64,000 nucleotides of DNA from Dermanyssus gallinae (GCA_003439945.1 QVRM01001503.1:186001-250000); one strand, 5' to 3'. Positions 39,207 through 52,589 are shown, numbered from the stretch's first letter. A program made the numbers and translations. The notes: generated by a model from the letters alone, not told the origin.

Positions 39207-39497
39207 CGATGTTTAAAGGCAGGGCGGCAGTGAATTTTGTAGATGTACGTTAATTTGAACTTCATAGATATAGAGGTCCAGTCATTAGTATTATTTAAGC
39301 TGATAGAAGCACTGTAAATTATAAAAGGCACAAGCATAGACAAAACAGTACAATAGCGCCGCGACCAGCAAGTCGCACAATATGATTTCTACAAGTATAC
39401 CCTATATACCGTTTTTTTCAGGAAAATCTGGCAGAAAGCCACAAATACAAAGGTTCAAACTTCGCAGTGGTTGCCAGATAAAACGCTCAGAATCAGG

Positions 39498-39557
<60 letters not shown>

Positions 39558-40025
39558 TTTTATATATATAAGGCGAGCAATGCCGAGTGTGCAAACGTAT
39601 TGTAAAATGCGCGGTGAGAGGGTTAGAATTTGAACTGTCTCGTTCGAAACTAACGCCTGCTGTTTCTCAAAAGGTAGGGAGGGGTGTTATCATGTTTGGC
39701 GGGTACCATGAACTCGGTGAACTGAGACCGGCGGGCTCTCGAATGCAGACAAGCCCAGCGGTACGGAGTGCTGGGGCAAAAGTTTTGTTAATTGCCGCGT
39801 CTGCTTTGCGGTCTGCTCTTGGCGCTACGCGAGTAAGTTAAGCTGTGAAATCTCAGGGCGCCGACAGATTCCTACAAGCATACTTGTGCGGTTCGACGAT
39901 GAACCGGTTTGGCGCCCAAGTGGATCCGACGTTTATTTGCGGGAACGTTGTCTAGCAGGGTGTTCAAATTGCCCTCCGGAAGAGCACCAGGCCAAGCCCT
40001 TCTTACGTTCCAAAAACTCGGCCGG

Positions 40026-40056
<31 letters not shown>

Positions 40057-40359
40057 CTCGTATAATGTTTTTATTGCTGCCGGGCGTAGAAAGATAGTCC
40101 GATGCGACATCGTCATGGAGCTGAGCTGGCAGACTATCTTGGTCGAACGATAAAAAATAGCTCAGGCGTCGTGTGGTCTGGCGTGGTAATTGGCCTATGC
40201 TCAGATGTTCAGCGGCTTTCAGGAGGGTTTGCGATCTATTAGTTTGATTTTACCGCTGCCACCATGGCTTTGGTCAGATTTTACAAATATGTTGCGGGAT
40301 CATAGTATGCAAGGTAGGCATAAAGGTATATAGAGGTAGCAATAAGCATGTAATATGCT
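39207..40359. other. No gene recognised
   Basis: (TA)n arrays at 39500-39556 and 40029-40055. A plus-strand frame at 39587-39841 lacks motifs. Confidence 0.4.
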
Positions 40360-40484
40360 TTCACGCTCCATTACTCATTTTTAGAAGACATTTTCGCCCC
40401 CTTGTTCCATTAGAAAACAATATTTTTCCGCCGAGTTGTACTGCATCCCAAAAGTGTCAGACGAATTCTGGGAGACCCTATATA
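40360..40484. mobile_element. Probable remnant of a foldback element (right end)
   Basis: The run TCATTTTTAGAAGA, then CCATTAGAAAACAATA, CCGAGTTGTACTGCATCCC and finally TTCTGGGAGACCCTATA follows the same order as the right end of the diverged foldback copy at 61706-62697 (CCATTAGAAAAATAATA, CGAGATCTACCATTCCC, TTTCTGGGAGACTCTAT). It ends at a (TA)n array, as the others do. No left arm was found. Confidence 0.5.
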
Positions 40485-40981
40485 TATATATATATACGTT
40501 TCTTATAATTTCTTTTTATTACGATTTGTTTTCAACTTTAAAATACGTTTTACGTTTTTAAGTTTGTCTCTCCTTTCCACACCCGACTGCCAACCCACTT
40601 TACAACTCGAGGCTATCTCATACGGAACACCACTACTGTGGAATTTGCTCCTTAATAAGCTAGCACATATCATCTATCGTATCGCTTTTCAAATAGACTA
40701 TCTACCTCTTATTACAAGCCTCTTCCTTCGCGTAAGCCTCATTTCGACATGCACTTACGTGCCCAACAAAGCTATCCGATACTAACATTGCGATATGCCA
40801 CTACTATTACAACTCGTACAACTATTATTATCCACATACGATATCCTTTTCTCAGGGGGAATCTGGATTGGCCCGAAAAGCTACATTAGACAGGAATGCG
40901 ACAAATATATACTTGCTGCCAATAAATCATATATATAGACACACTTATTTCACGCATATTGAATATGCGAGAATATAAATC

Positions 40982-40983
<2 letters not shown>

Positions 40984-41043
<60 letters not shown>

Positions 41044-41114
41044 TATATATATATGTAGATTTATCATCACATTTATTGTTATTAACATCACATAAGTATA
41101 TTTATATTTTTTTG

Positions 41115-41155
<41 letters not shown>

Positions 41156-41161
41156 TGATTT

Positions 41162-41227
<66 letters not shown>
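40984..41227. repeat. (TA)n arrays and poly-T
   Basis: (TA)n at 40984-41054, 41122-41153 and 41169-41201, then T26. Bases 41055-41121 between them are AT-rich. Confidence 0.95.
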
Positions 41228-42814
41228 AAGGTTTTTGTTACCTGCAATGCTCACCAGCACACAGAAATAGTAGCCGAATATTTCGTTTTTTTTTGGATAA
41301 ATAAGCTCTAATAGGAACCTCTTGTTCATGTGTAAATGTCGACTCATTCGTTTTTGTGTACTAGATTTCCTCACCCGTAGTACGGAATTCCCGACGTACA
41401 GGTGACGCGCACGCACGCACGCACGTAGGTAAGAACTTGGTTGGCAAGGGCGATAGCCGCTTAAGCAAAGAGTGCACAGAGGTGTACACCCAGGTAAGCA
41501 GACGCGCGGCAGAGCAGCAGAAGAGTGTGAATAGCGACGAACACAGGGAGGACGAGGAAGCTTCGGCCGGGGTTATGCAAGTTCCATGCCGACCCACATT
41601 TCTTTTCTAGAAGCTGCTCCCGTCTTCAAAGGTTTGAATGAGCTGGTCGTATGACGTCGCTCGCGTCGCAAAACGTCTCGTCATACCGTGAATGGCCTCG
41701 AAACCGAGCTACACAAAGACCTACCCTCGCAAGCATTGGCAAAGACTAGCCCGTATGATCAAAGCGTTCCGTGGTGGAAAATAGCCGTGCAAGACAATAA
41801 GAGACGTGCAGATTATGTTGACAGGCGCTGCCGTCATTGGGACGTCACTGCCGTCACTGAGCGTGTCGGTACTGGGACTAAACGCCGAACGCGCACGGGG
41901 ATCAAGCCACATCCTGCCGCTTCCAGGCTTGTCACACATCTCTTGGCCTACGCACTAACAAGTTACAAATAGTACCAGTACTCGTGGTAGTAATAGTGTA
42001 GTAGTAGTAGTAGTAGTTATTACGTAGGTCAACCGTCCAGCGTGCCTATAGGCACGTCTCTCAAAGCCGAAGGTGTGCTCAAGGGGTAATGGTGAGAGTC
42101 GATATAGGCGGCTTTGCCATTGCCTCATAAAGAGCACTTACACGAGGCACGTCTATGTTCTTCGATAAGCCTAACTGCTGGTGCTGCTGCTGTTACTTGA
42201 CATTAGTTGGCCTTACTCGTCTAAGGGCGAATCATATGCACATTGTAGCAAACACGCATGGAGACTGGTACTCACATACTGCGGATTATGAAAATGGTGC
42301 TACGCATGCAGTAAGACGACCCAGCCGGTTCGGCCCTGCTTTCGGCTAGCCCTATTGAAGGGCGTACGAACTGTGTGTAAACGCAAAATCTAGAGAAATC
42401 TAGAGTTAGCTTGTGCATCATTTTGCATTTGAAACGGATGTTGAACGTACGCTGTATGCACCCCCGTTAGGGTGGTTAGCAGGTGCTAAATATACATATC
42501 CGCTCGATATTAACCCAGCAAAGGGAGACATTTTTTGAGCAGAGCAAGCTGATAATGAATCCGTCGTCGGAGCTGCGGGGCAATCGTACGCGTTCAGGAT
42601 TGTCTTGTCAGTTCCAAATTTGTGCCTGTGTCGAGGCCTGTCGTTACCTGTCGGAGGTCTGATGCCGTCTGTAACCATTTTTATAAGAGCTCCTTTTGTT
42701 TGACTTCGGCCTGATTTTGCTAGTTTGCACAGTGCAACTGCTATATGCACACACACATATCTGCTATATCTAAATATTTTTTTTTTTTTAATGGTCAGTG
42801 ATATATGGATTTAT
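41228..42814. other. No gene recognised
   Basis: A (GTA)n run at 41998-42016. Frames at 41361-41597 and 42418-42756 (minus) have no recognisable motif. Just before the LINE a T11 run occurs at 42780. Confidence 0.4.
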
Positions 42815-43255
42815 TTGCTTATATTCAAGAGGCAACAATTGTCTCCTTATGAACGTGTACACCGGATAAATCAAGTAAAAACGTCACATATCCTCCAGGT
42901 TCGGGCGTGTCCAGTCTAGCAGAGTTCCACGCACAGGGGCGGCGTTACCCCGTTGAATGTCCAGCGATAGTCTCTGGTGCAGGTACTCGACAGCTCTAGT
43001 GTCCCCTGTCGAACGATTGAGCGCCTTGCCGACACGTTGAGTAAGTTTATGCGTCTTCGGGCCAGGTCCCCCTAATGTCTCGAATGCCAGTGGACGAAAG
43101 TCGTGGGGGTAAGTGATACTGCCATACTTTCTGCACTTGTTCGCTTCCGCCAACATAGACGCGTGTCCAGCATGTTCCGCTCCCGCACTGACCATTGAGG
43201 GGGCTAATGAGTCAGTAGCGGTTGCATCCCATACCAGCATGCGACCCATCTCGAA
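42815..43255 (-). mobile_element. LINE C-terminus and 3' UTR (family A), best-preserved reading frame
   Basis: An unbroken frame of about 120 codons on the minus strand (43249-42884) reads LVWDATATDSLAPS, an alanine-rich linker, KCRKYGSITYPHDFRPLAFE, TLGGPGPKTHK, then EYLHQRLSLDIQRGNAAPV and [15 protein letters not shown], followed by a stop and an 80-bp 3' UTR. The WDATxxDxLAPS block is the downstream half of a PD...WD motif seen in the family. 5'-truncated at about 43255, where a short AAACTATCTAAAT repeat begins. It serves as the reference for copies at 3420, 13399, 24741, 46975 and 52400-52900. Confidence 0.85.
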
Positions 43256-43868
43256 GTCTATCTAAATATCTAAACTATCTATCTAAACTATCTAAATATA
43301 GCAGATGACGCATGCTTTACAAAGTACCACATAAAATATCGTATATTGACTGATTGAGTGCTTGGCGAAGTAGCTTAAGACAATCAAGTCTAAAAAGCGC
43401 AACTACTAAGGGTGCGCCACGATACGAGGCATCTTGTGGAGTCTTACTAAATGATGAACATTCTCGTGGTGAAACAATTGTGATTTTGTAACTGTCCTGG
43501 GGGGGGGGGTGGGCGCAATACATTCTAGCTTGTAAAGAACATACGTTATACGCTAGTCCCAACGGTACGTTGGAGGTTCTTCTAGGTTACAGCTAGATTT
43601 CTCGATTCCGTTGTTACTGCTAATACATTATTTGCCGCCATTATGTTTGTTGCTAATGTTTAACACTAGAAATTATTAGCAAACTCTCTATTGGATCGTC
43701 AAAAATAAATGTTCTTTCGCGGAAAGAGTCAGGCATCATACACTGTGAGCTTTAGTTCTTCGTTTGTATTCATTTGTCTTGATTGATATAATTGTTATCG
43801 TTACCAATATACGGCCACAAAAAGCATCTTTCTTTGGATTCGGCTTATTTGGATTGGAATAACCGAGA

Positions 43869-43937
<69 letters not shown>

Positions 43938-44674
43938 TATATATACTCTGAGTTGGTCCAGCATTGTGTTTATTTATATTAGGTCAACCGTGTCATTTCA
44001 GCTAATGATATTTACACCAACCACCTCTTTCGATAACATTTGCGCAACGCTCTCTCAGAGAGTAATCTCCATTTTTTTCGTCGTTCGGCGCACAAAAGTG
44101 TACAAGAAGATAGCTTCTGATACCTCTCAAAGGTTTGAAGATTTAATTTCTCAGACAACTTTGAAGTAAGCGGAACAGGATAAAGTCAAGGAGAGCACAT
44201 TTAGGGCTAAAAGATAGATACTTTACAGCACGGTAGGGCGACAAGGTAGATGCTGTGTCGTGTCAACAAACTGTGTTTTCTTTGAACCGTTCACGACACG
44301 CACTATGCATTTGTGTTCATTGTGCATGTGCATCGCGCACTCCTCATGCAAACAGATGGCCAACATTGATCTATTGAAAGGCATGGGCCGAACGCACACC
44401 ACACGACATGTGAAAGCCTACTGCCGAAGTTGCTCTCCAGAGAGGCATTCGCACACACAGACACACAAATACGTTTTCATCTATTGAGACCTTCATCTAT
44501 ACGAGGCTGACAACGATGAGGGTACCGACATCGAGCAGTAAGTTGTTGTCATGAACGTCTGGTGCCATAGCTAATCAAGCTAACGGTGGTGCCTATCATG
44601 CGAGTGTGAATCGGCAGTTTACACCGTTACCGACATGACTGCTGATCGTCATCCGAATTACTGGACTTGTGGAC

Positions 44675-44718
<44 letters not shown>

Positions 44719-44777
44719 ATGGCTTCTATTTCTCGCTTGACATTTATACCTAAACACATATGCCACCCTTTAAATCA
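43256..44777. other. No gene recognised
   Basis: (TA)n at 43873-43945 and 44681-44714, and G10 at 43500-43509. Otherwise unique. Confidence 0.4.
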
Positions 44778-44925
44778 GGGGCGCTTAGCGCGGTAGCATA
44801 CGCGGACATGTTGAGACATCTAGGGTTGCTCCAACAGTCCTCATGGCAGTACCATGGTCGCTGAATCTCAGCGGTAGTATATGGTCTACCATCTCAATGA
44901 GCATCTCTCAATTCGATCAATAACA
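44778..44925 (+). repeat. Dispersed repeat partner of 4128-4330
   Basis: Shares CGGACATGTT, then TCTCAGCGGTAGTATATGG, then the stretch TCAATGAGCATCTCTCAA, in the same order as 4128-4330. Confidence 0.5.
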
Positions 44926-46801
44926 AACTGGCGACATCGAGTTAGATAACAACCATAGCTTCCCCCCTTCCAGAGCACACACCGCCTCTATTACTCGTTT
45001 GTGTAAATAAGGTTGTGTCGACAGAACCAAGGGAGGAAACAGGACAACAACAATGGCGGATGACGTTGTTGTCGCAACGCCGAAGTCAACAACCCGCAGC
45101 TGAGTTGATCGAAATTCAAAAGTATTCAAATACGCAAAGATGCCGGCCCAAGAATGGAAGAACGCGCATATCCCCTCCCCTCCTTCCCCAGATGCGCTTC
45201 GCCAAATAAGTGGAAATTGTAGTTTTGACGGTTTTGTAGCACGTGACATTTATTCCATGGCCGTGCGAACAGGTTACTCGCCCTTCTGATTCAGCGAAAT
45301 GGTGACAAACGGTCAACGAGCTACACCGACGTCTCTTTGCGGACGTCACGAATTCTTCCACACAAATGGAATTGCCCGAGTTCGAACTCGAATTGTGGTC
45401 GTTCCCTTTCGGCGGTTTTCTCCTTTCTGCTTAAGAACACCGTCACGGCTCTTCTTTTTCGGCATGTATTTGTACGCGAGATTTTGTTTACAGTCCTTGT
45501 GGCGACATGTCGGCACGGCATCAAACACAGAGCAATAACGAACAAACGCGCTATCCGCCGTCATGGTGTCTAAACTGACAATAGTCGGCCTCGAATTTTT
45601 TGCGTTCGATCCGCTTGTTGAGCCGTTCAACGGTTGACTTGCGGTTGTTGCTAAGCGGTATAATAAAACCAATGTGCGGAGGAATCCTGCACCCGAATGC
45701 ACCTAACCCGGGTTAGGCGGGTCCCAGTTGTTCTCAATGTGCGCACTACAGGTGTCATGCGAGGGGCCTGTCGCTCAATTAATACGTAGAAACCTATAAA
45801 GGTATGTATAAATTGTATACATAAAAAAATAACAAAAAATCGTTGCAGTTGCAACCTAGCAATGTTGCGGCGAGGCTATGAGTTTCTTCTTGCGGGAGAT
45901 GTCGAATGCAAACCTCGACGTCAACAGCCGCGTACTCATTTTGTTTCAACATTTGCTTGCCTTGCCCATATCCTGTCGAAGCCCACGCAGCTTTGGTGTC
46001 GATACCGGTCGGTATACGGTAGACTGTCGCGACGAATGTCCGAGCAAACTTTGCATTGGGGAGGAGTTTCCGTCTCACCAGGCGAGCGCGATATATGTAG
46101 TTCGTAGTTAGAACACCACATAGGCGTATCTATTGGTCGAGCTTGTCGATACTTTTATACTTCATATCTGATTGTATCATGATTGAGCAAGCTGTTAGCT
46201 AAAGGACTTGCATACTTGATTATATATATATATATAGAGAGACAGAGAGAGAGAGATGCATTTAGCTAGCGGTAGACGGGTTACTCTGCGCACATAAGAA
46301 AGCGCACATTTAGCGCGGCTAAGCAATAAATTGAGGCTTTACAATATATATATATATTTGAAATTGTTCCATGATTTCCAGTTCCAGTTCCATCCAAATA
46401 CTTCCGATGCTCCACACATGTACGATTTCACTCTACTTTCTAAACTTCTTTGCCATTCTGATCTCGAATTCGATGCCATTATCGAAATTGAGCTAAAAAA
46501 AATCAACAACAAACATACAGTAAGACAGTTACTAAGACCCGTCACGCCGGCCATGTACTCCACAGCACGCATCCCCAACATACACGCCTCTCTCAACATA
46601 TAATTCTATGTTGCTCGCAGAAAAAAATATTTAAACCGCGAGACAGACGCGGCTTAAAATTTTTTTTCTGTCTGACATGTCATAGTAGCCATTCATCAAT
46701 GAGGAATAATATTGTAATGATGAAGTCGCCCGACGCGCGACCATTTGTCTCATCCTCAGCTTTCTGAATTAGGTAAACCTGAAGTGAGGTAAGGTAGGCG
46801 C

Positions 46802-46802
<1 letters not shown>
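44926..46802. other. No gene recognised
   Basis: Frames on both strands at 45116-45702 and 45794-46111 overlap one another without motifs. Short (TA)n at 46222-46236 with (GA)n to 46255. Confidence 0.4.
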
Positions 46803-46845
<43 letters not shown>

Positions 46846-46867
46846 TATGCTTTAAGGAGGTTGTTTT

Positions 46868-46939
<72 letters not shown>

Positions 46940-46971
46940 TACATATAGTATATATTTATATATATATATAT
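46803..46971. repeat. (TA)n arrays upstream of a LINE fragment
   Basis: Two TA arrays separated by GCTTTAAGGAGGTTGTTTTT. A near-identical AAGGAGGTTGTTTTTAA stands at 4120-4136. Confidence 0.93.
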
Positions 46972-46974
46972 GAA

Positions 46975-47275
46975 CGGCCGACTAAGCACTGAGACAAAAC
47001 TGCATGACCCTTTCCCACCGAGTGTCGCGTGGTCTGATGATTTGGGACACGACCGTAGCAAACACTCTCGCGCCGTCATACCGAAACGTGGCGTCTCGAA
47101 CAGCGGGGGCTCGTCCGGCGGAGAAGACAAATGCCATCCGTGTCGGAAACCCGATGACCGCTTCATATTTCAGCCGGCGCCCTTTGGGACCTTGGGATCT
47201 CCTGTAGACACGCAAGTGCGATGTCCTTGGCGGTCTTTGCAAACCGGTTGACCAAATAAACTAAGGATAACAGGC
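46975..47275 (+). mobile_element. LINE C-terminal fragment (family A)
   Basis: On the plus strand the frame from 47004 reads MTLSHRVSRGLMIWDTTVAN, TLAPSY and then an alanine/glycine linker up to RVGNPMTASYF. After a frameshift the other frame gives PAPFGTLGSP. This matches LVWDATATDSLAPS...PLAFETLGGPGP of 42815-43255. Truncated at both ends and frameshifted. Confidence 0.75.
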
Positions 47276-47763
47276 GGATGAATTTGTTGAAATAAATGTG
47301 TATTTTTTTTCTCAAATCCACGCAACCTTTGTGATTACCCAACATACATGTACATTTGTATATACATGTATATGTGCATACACCGATTATTGTGACACGT
47401 TTGTTCGTATTCACAGTATAACATGATATCTCGAACAGTAGGTGGTTAACAAGTGTCCGTAATCAGCCTGGGTGATGTGCTAATATTCGCACACTTATTG
47501 ACATGATATTTCCTCCATAGTAGGCTGCATTATTTGCAGGTACATTTTTTTGTTGCTGTTTTAGTTTAGCATAGTTCGGGATGACTGTTCTCTATGCAAA
47601 CATGTGATGAAATGCGTGAACTGCAGGCCTAACTACATTTTTTTTGTTTTTTTTTTAAAATATTTTTCCGTAAGGCAATTGCCCGTGTACGGTTTATTCA
47701 TGTCATGGCTAATTTTAATCCACTCCGGCATTTACCTTGTCTAAATTGGAAACCATGCAAACC
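47276..47763. other. No gene recognised
   Basis: AT-rich, with T-rich stretches at 47638-47660. Confidence 0.4.
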
Positions 47764-47848
47764 AATTTAAGAGTGGCCGGTCTGGGTCTTGAACCCAGTC
47801 CTCCCGAATGCAAGGCACAGGCTTTGCCACTAAGCCATCTTGCTCGAA
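47764..47848 (-). pseudogene. tRNA-like sequence (pseudogene or SINE head)
   Basis: On the minus strand a perfect A box (TGGCTTAGTGG, 47827-47837) and B box (GGTTCAAGACC, 47785-47795) lie at the right spacing. The D arm GGCT/AGCC and T arm CTGGG/CCCAG pair perfectly. The seven bases before the A box (AGCAAGA) do not pair with those after the T arm (ACCGGCC), and the anticodon arm is mismatched, so it cannot be a working tRNA. Possibly the head of a SINE. It differs from the SINE at 5976. Confidence 0.6.
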
Positions 47849-47894
47849 CATTATGGGTATTTGTTCCACAAACATGCTTCTACTGAGAACTAAT

Positions 47895-48140
47895 AAGTGA
47901 TGCATTGAATGAAAGCTTATGCGCAAGCCCTTTATTATCAGGTAATCTTCCGCCGCGATGAAATTTCATTGCTTCCGCTTTTTGCGTATTGATATCTTGC
48001 CCAACTTTCGAGGTATACGTAGTGTACATAACTAGGTCATGTGCATACATAATAATTGGTATCGCGGGATGGCGGGTCCTGACAACATCGAGCTCAGGTT
48101 GTACCCTTGTGCAAAACCGTTTGTCTGCTCTAGATATAGA
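47895..48140 (-). mobile_element. LINE reverse transcriptase fragment
   Basis: On the minus strand a frame reads RHPAIPIIMYAHDLVMYT, then NTQKAEAMKFHRGGRLP. YAHD (48033-48047 region) stands where the catalytic YADD box belongs, and the N-x-x-K-x-E-x-M-x-F-x-x-GG block follows at the usual distance in LINE reverse transcriptases. The D to H change alone would kill catalysis. Ends indistinct. Confidence 0.6.
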
Positions 48141-49689
48141 TTAAAACACGAGCATTGTTGCCTTTTCTGCTTTGCTCTTTCTGACTATGCATGACATCAT
48201 GTACTTTGTGTAAATAATAAGGAGATATAAGTCAAAAATAAATTTGCCATCCATAATGGATTATGGTCGATGCCTTAAAACATGCACGTTCAGCAAGGCC
48301 GTCATCTAAGGAGATTCGACTGCAATATACTCATACGGCACCTAGCAATTGAGCGAGCTTGTCCAGTAGCAAGGTCTTGAGCCTGAGCTAGTTGCTGTTA
48401 GAAACCCAACAACAACAGCGAAACACCCACAAATTGCTCCTTTCGCGCCACACAAACGCAGTCACATCATCTAGCATAATTTTGCTGGCAGACAACGTGG
48501 AGCACTGCGGCAGGCAGCCATGCTGTTAATCTAAAGGAGCACAACATTTATAATATATATTAATGGTGCTAGGTTGGTAATAAAGAAGCGTGGCATAAAC
48601 CTGCATGCGCAGATTTTCTTTGCAATGCCTCTCCACGAAGTAGGTCGGGCCTATTGGCGCGTCTTTTCTCTGCAGGCTAAGGGGCACATCAGACACTTTC
48701 GCCATTCAGTCGGAATCCGGCCACTGAGAGACGTTGATAGTAAATTTGTCCAGCATGGTGTTATAACTATAACTTACCGTTGAGGTTTGTTCCAAGGGGT
48801 TGTCCGGCCCTGGAGCTCTGCCCTATTCGCAAGTTTCAGTCGTAGTGTTACTCGTGACAATTCTGCAACAGCAAAGTGCCTTTCTACCCAATTCCCTTAC
48901 AGTGTGGGTTGTGCCGACTTGTTGTGCACTTGAGATCACAGGCAGCTCCTATGGCACTGTGCTGTGTATGGTGAGGCTAGCTTAGACATCTCCGTCACAC
49001 ACGCATATGCATGGCGGTATGCGCGTGCGTCGTACATTGCCTCATAACGCATGCAGCTTCCGGTAAGCGTAGATCGTATACGTGTTGTTCTCCTTACGGT
49101 GTCCATATCTACACTTTGCTCTTCGGACAGCTTTTCTGCAAGATGCTTCGAGCGGGGCATAGAGAGGCCGCATCTCGGACCGCGTAAAAGCCAAATGTTA
49201 CGCTTGCAACTAAATCTCTTTGTCTGATCACACTGCACAGTCCCTACTATGGCGTTCCACGCTTTGACTTTAGCCGTTTTGCACAGGATAGGAATGAGCT
49301 TGTGTTAAGTTCATTATATATGTCGACATCAAAACATTCAGTAGGAAAATAGAATACACTAACGACTGTTTGAGGGCGACTTTTTTCAGCCTTTTTAACT
49401 TTCCACTGAAGACTGAAGGCGCTGGAATACTGCTACTACCTAATCCTATGAGAACATCAAAGCCAGCACCGAATCGATTCTAAGCTGGTGATCTGTACCA
49501 ATGAAACGAACAGCTCGTTCTTTCGGGTTCGTCGCAAACACATCCGTATATATATATATATACATGCGCGCTTTATTTACATAAAGGATAAGAATTCGTT
49601 ATAACATCTCGCAAATTCCCCCTCGGGGGTGCCTCAGTTGAATGTTCTGCTGACTCTCCAGGAGAACAGCGACATAACGCTTCGGAATT
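48141..49689. other. No gene recognised
   Basis: Unique-looking sequence. Short frames at 48574-48783 and 48800-48985 lack motifs. Confidence 0.4.
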
Positions 49690-50795
49690 GACAGTTTCAA
49701 GTTTAATTTCTGTGTCCATTCATAAACAAGTGTATGTGCATTTCTGGATGCGTTTACAATTTACGTTGAACTGGCGCGTGCGTATATTTTAACATCATCA
49801 GTGTACACTTCCGTCAGTACCTCATCGGGTATTACAGAGAAAATCGAGTTTGCATACAAAATGTAGCATATGCATCCCAGAACTGTCCCTTGCGGACAGC
49901 CTGAAGTAACCTTAGCTAGAGATAAAAAAAAAAAAACAGTCGTGCACCTTTACAAAAAATGCTTCTTTCAGTCAAAAGGCTCTCTGACAGATACAGGCTT
50001 TTTGTCGCCATATCAGGTCATATATAGTTCAACATTTTAGTGTGGGTGGTGGATTCGAAAGCTAAAATCGAAATACAGCATGTCGAAATGGTCTCATCAT
50101 TTCATCATTTCTCCGAAGTCCTGTTTACACATCAATAGCTGTAGAACCGTAGACCTGCAGGGGACAGTATGCAAACTGTACTTTATAAACCAGGTTTTAT
50201 AAATCAGCGTTTCGATAAATGGCGTCAGCAACATCACTTTCGAACAACTATGACCGGGTGCGTGTCAGTCAAACATTTTATCTCTTTTTAATGCATGTTT
50301 TATTTCATGTTTTTTGCACGGGGCACACGATGGCCACCTTGAAGGCCAAATTAGGAAGCAGACCATCGTTTGGAGTTCGTTTCGAGAATCACGGAAAATA
50401 GAATACAAACATCAAACCCACATTGTTTATAAACTAAGGTTGGCAAGCCGTCCGGTTTGGCGCTCAGTTTCGACTCCAGTTTCTTCAGGTGACCATGGAG
50501 GATTTCGGGGTTGGTGTCAACAGTGTCTACATAGTGGATATCATCAGCAACCTCCAGGTGTGACGGTGGAATCGTTGGTCTCTGTTTAACCTCGTTTTCG
50601 TTTGCGTAGGTGCTTGCGAAGTAATCTCTTAGTAATTCGCCTTCAAGAACATCCAACTGATTTTGGGATTTTATACGCTTCGATACGTACCGATGCACCT
50701 TTGGTATGTCGCATTTATCGAAAAATCGTGTTCCTCAATGTCGCGTTGGCGATGGACTCTGCGTTCCAGGAGTTTCCTCAATCTTTAGGATTTCT
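49690..50795 (-). mobile_element. LINE reverse transcriptase (Jockey/CR1-like), broken
   Basis: On the minus strand, from 50698, the pre-catalytic part reads LLRDYFASTYANENEV, then HLEVADDIHYVDTVD and SKLSAKPDGLPTLVYKQCG (the GPDGLPxxLLK block), followed by FKVAIVCPVQK. After several frameshifts comes LAKVTSGCPQGTVLGCIC (RT block SGVPQGSVLGP) and EVYTDDVKIYARASS, where YTDD (49794-49805) is the catalytic YxDD box. Stops and frameshifts between blocks make it a pseudogene. Its 5' side is cut by the foldback element starting at 50800. Confidence 0.85.
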
Positions 50796-50799
50796 CATA

Positions 50800-51685
50800 C
50801 AGGGTGTGACAGAAAATTTTGAAGCGCGATATGTGGAATTGTAGAGCTCGTTAAAGCAAATGTTTTTTTTCCAATGGAACATGGTCTTTGAGAAGTCTTG
50901 TTTTGGAGTGAGAGTGAAGTTACTACAATTTGTAACACTGGTGTTTTTGCCCAACATAGAAGCACAACATGTGCTGTTGCAACTTCGTGTTCGTGATAAA
51001 ATTCTGCTCCATCTGAAGAATATACATGGCTGGTCGGAAAACGCCCCATGGTCGCTTAAAAGAGAATTCGCCAAAAATGTAGTTCTTTATTAGCGTTCAC
51101 GCCAAATACTTCAGAATCATAACCCTACAACCACTCACAGCGCTCAAACATATTCAGCCAATGCGCAGATCATGGCGATCATTTTGGTACCAAGCATATG
51201 TCCATGCGAGCTGTGGTTGCGGAGTAATTACGATTTTTCGGCGGGATGTCTAGATTAAGTGCATGTAAAATGACTGTGTGGCGACGTTCACTACCGCCGA
51301 CGTGTCGCGCGACAGCCGCAGCGCGTCAGGTTATGATTCTGAAGTATTTGGCGTGAACGCTAATAAAGAACTACATTTTTTGCGAATTCTCTTCTAAGCG
51401 ACCATGGGGCGTTTTCTGGCCGGTCTTGTATATTCTTCAGATGGAGCAGAATTTTATCACGAACACGAAGGTGTTCTTAGTTTCTGTCTAGGGGTACTGG
51501 TTGTCTCGCAACAGCACATTTTGTGCTCCTATGTTGGCCAAAATACCAGTGTTACAAATTGTAGTAATTTCACTCTCACTCCAAAGCAAGACTTCTCAGA
51601 GACCATGTTCCATTGGAAAAAACATTTGCTTTAACGAGCTCTACAATTCCACATATCGCGCTTCAAATTTTTCTGTCACACCCTG
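50800..51685. mobile_element. Foldback DNA transposon, copy B, 886 bp
   Basis: Ends CAGGGTGTGACAGAAAATTT and the inverse, flanked by TA on both sides. Arms of about 325-350 bp are inverted repeats (left 50800-51124, right 51333-51685), with small losses in the left arm. No transposase. The 58-bp centre (51271-51328) is the reverse complement of that in copy A with a single difference. It sits directly against the LINE at 49690-50795, and a (TA)n array begins at its right end. Confidence 0.88.
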
Positions 51686-51866
<181 letters not shown>

Positions 51867-52069
51867 TATTTAACTATACAAGATTATTCCAAGACTGATG
51901 TATGGTCTTGGCAGAGTATTCACAACTCACTCAGGCAAACTTCTGTTCGCTTGAAGAGAAGAACAAGACCGACGAGAGGTTTGAAAACTGGATATTTTTA
52001 GTGCTTCTCACCTCTGGTCTGCATGTGACAATCACCGCGTCTATGCTAGATACATAGTTCATGGCTGCC
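51867..52069. other. No gene recognised
   Basis: Short unique stretch. Confidence 0.4.
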
Positions 52070-52305
52070 ATCACCTGGTCTGCTCAAATATGAACTAGGC
52101 AATTCCACGAGGAGTACACAGAGTGCATCTGTCGACTGTATTCTCAAGTGTGCACGAAGTATCATACGACTGCCTCCCTGTCTCGTAAGAAGATATCACT
52201 GCACTGTCTCTCTCGAAGAATATGCCGAGAGCAGCTGACAACAGTGTAGGTATCAATGTTAAATGCATACTCATTTTGAGTGAAATACATGTGATGATGA
52301 CATAA
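52070..52305 (+). repeat. Dispersed repeat, copy 2 (partner at 3137-3386)
   Basis: Aligns with copy 1 over most of its length, including CTGTCGACT, ATCACTGCACTG and the end GAGTGAAATA. The parallel frame has one stop here. Confidence 0.7.
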
Positions 52306-52399
52306 TCATCATTTATTTATGTGTCGCAAAAACACATTTGTGATGTACGAATGTGTACTGGACCTGCTTGGGGCCTAACTGAAGACATTAGGTTCAGGC

Positions 52400-52510
52400 T
52401 TGGCCCACCTAGCCAGGGTTCCTCTCACCGAGGTGGCATTCTCTCTCTGCACATCTAATGACAGACGTTGTAGTACAAACTCGCCCGCCCTTTTATTTCC
52501 TGAAGCAAGC
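52400..52510 (-). mobile_element. LINE C-terminal stub (family A)
   Basis: Minus strand reads AGEFVLQRLSLDVQRENATS and VRGTL, the same block as in 42815-43255. Confidence 0.75.
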
Positions 52511-52589
52511 GTCAATCTTCACCCAACATCACTTTCTTCGTAAGCAACCCAGTCCTCCCCACAATGTCTCGAACCAATATATATATATA

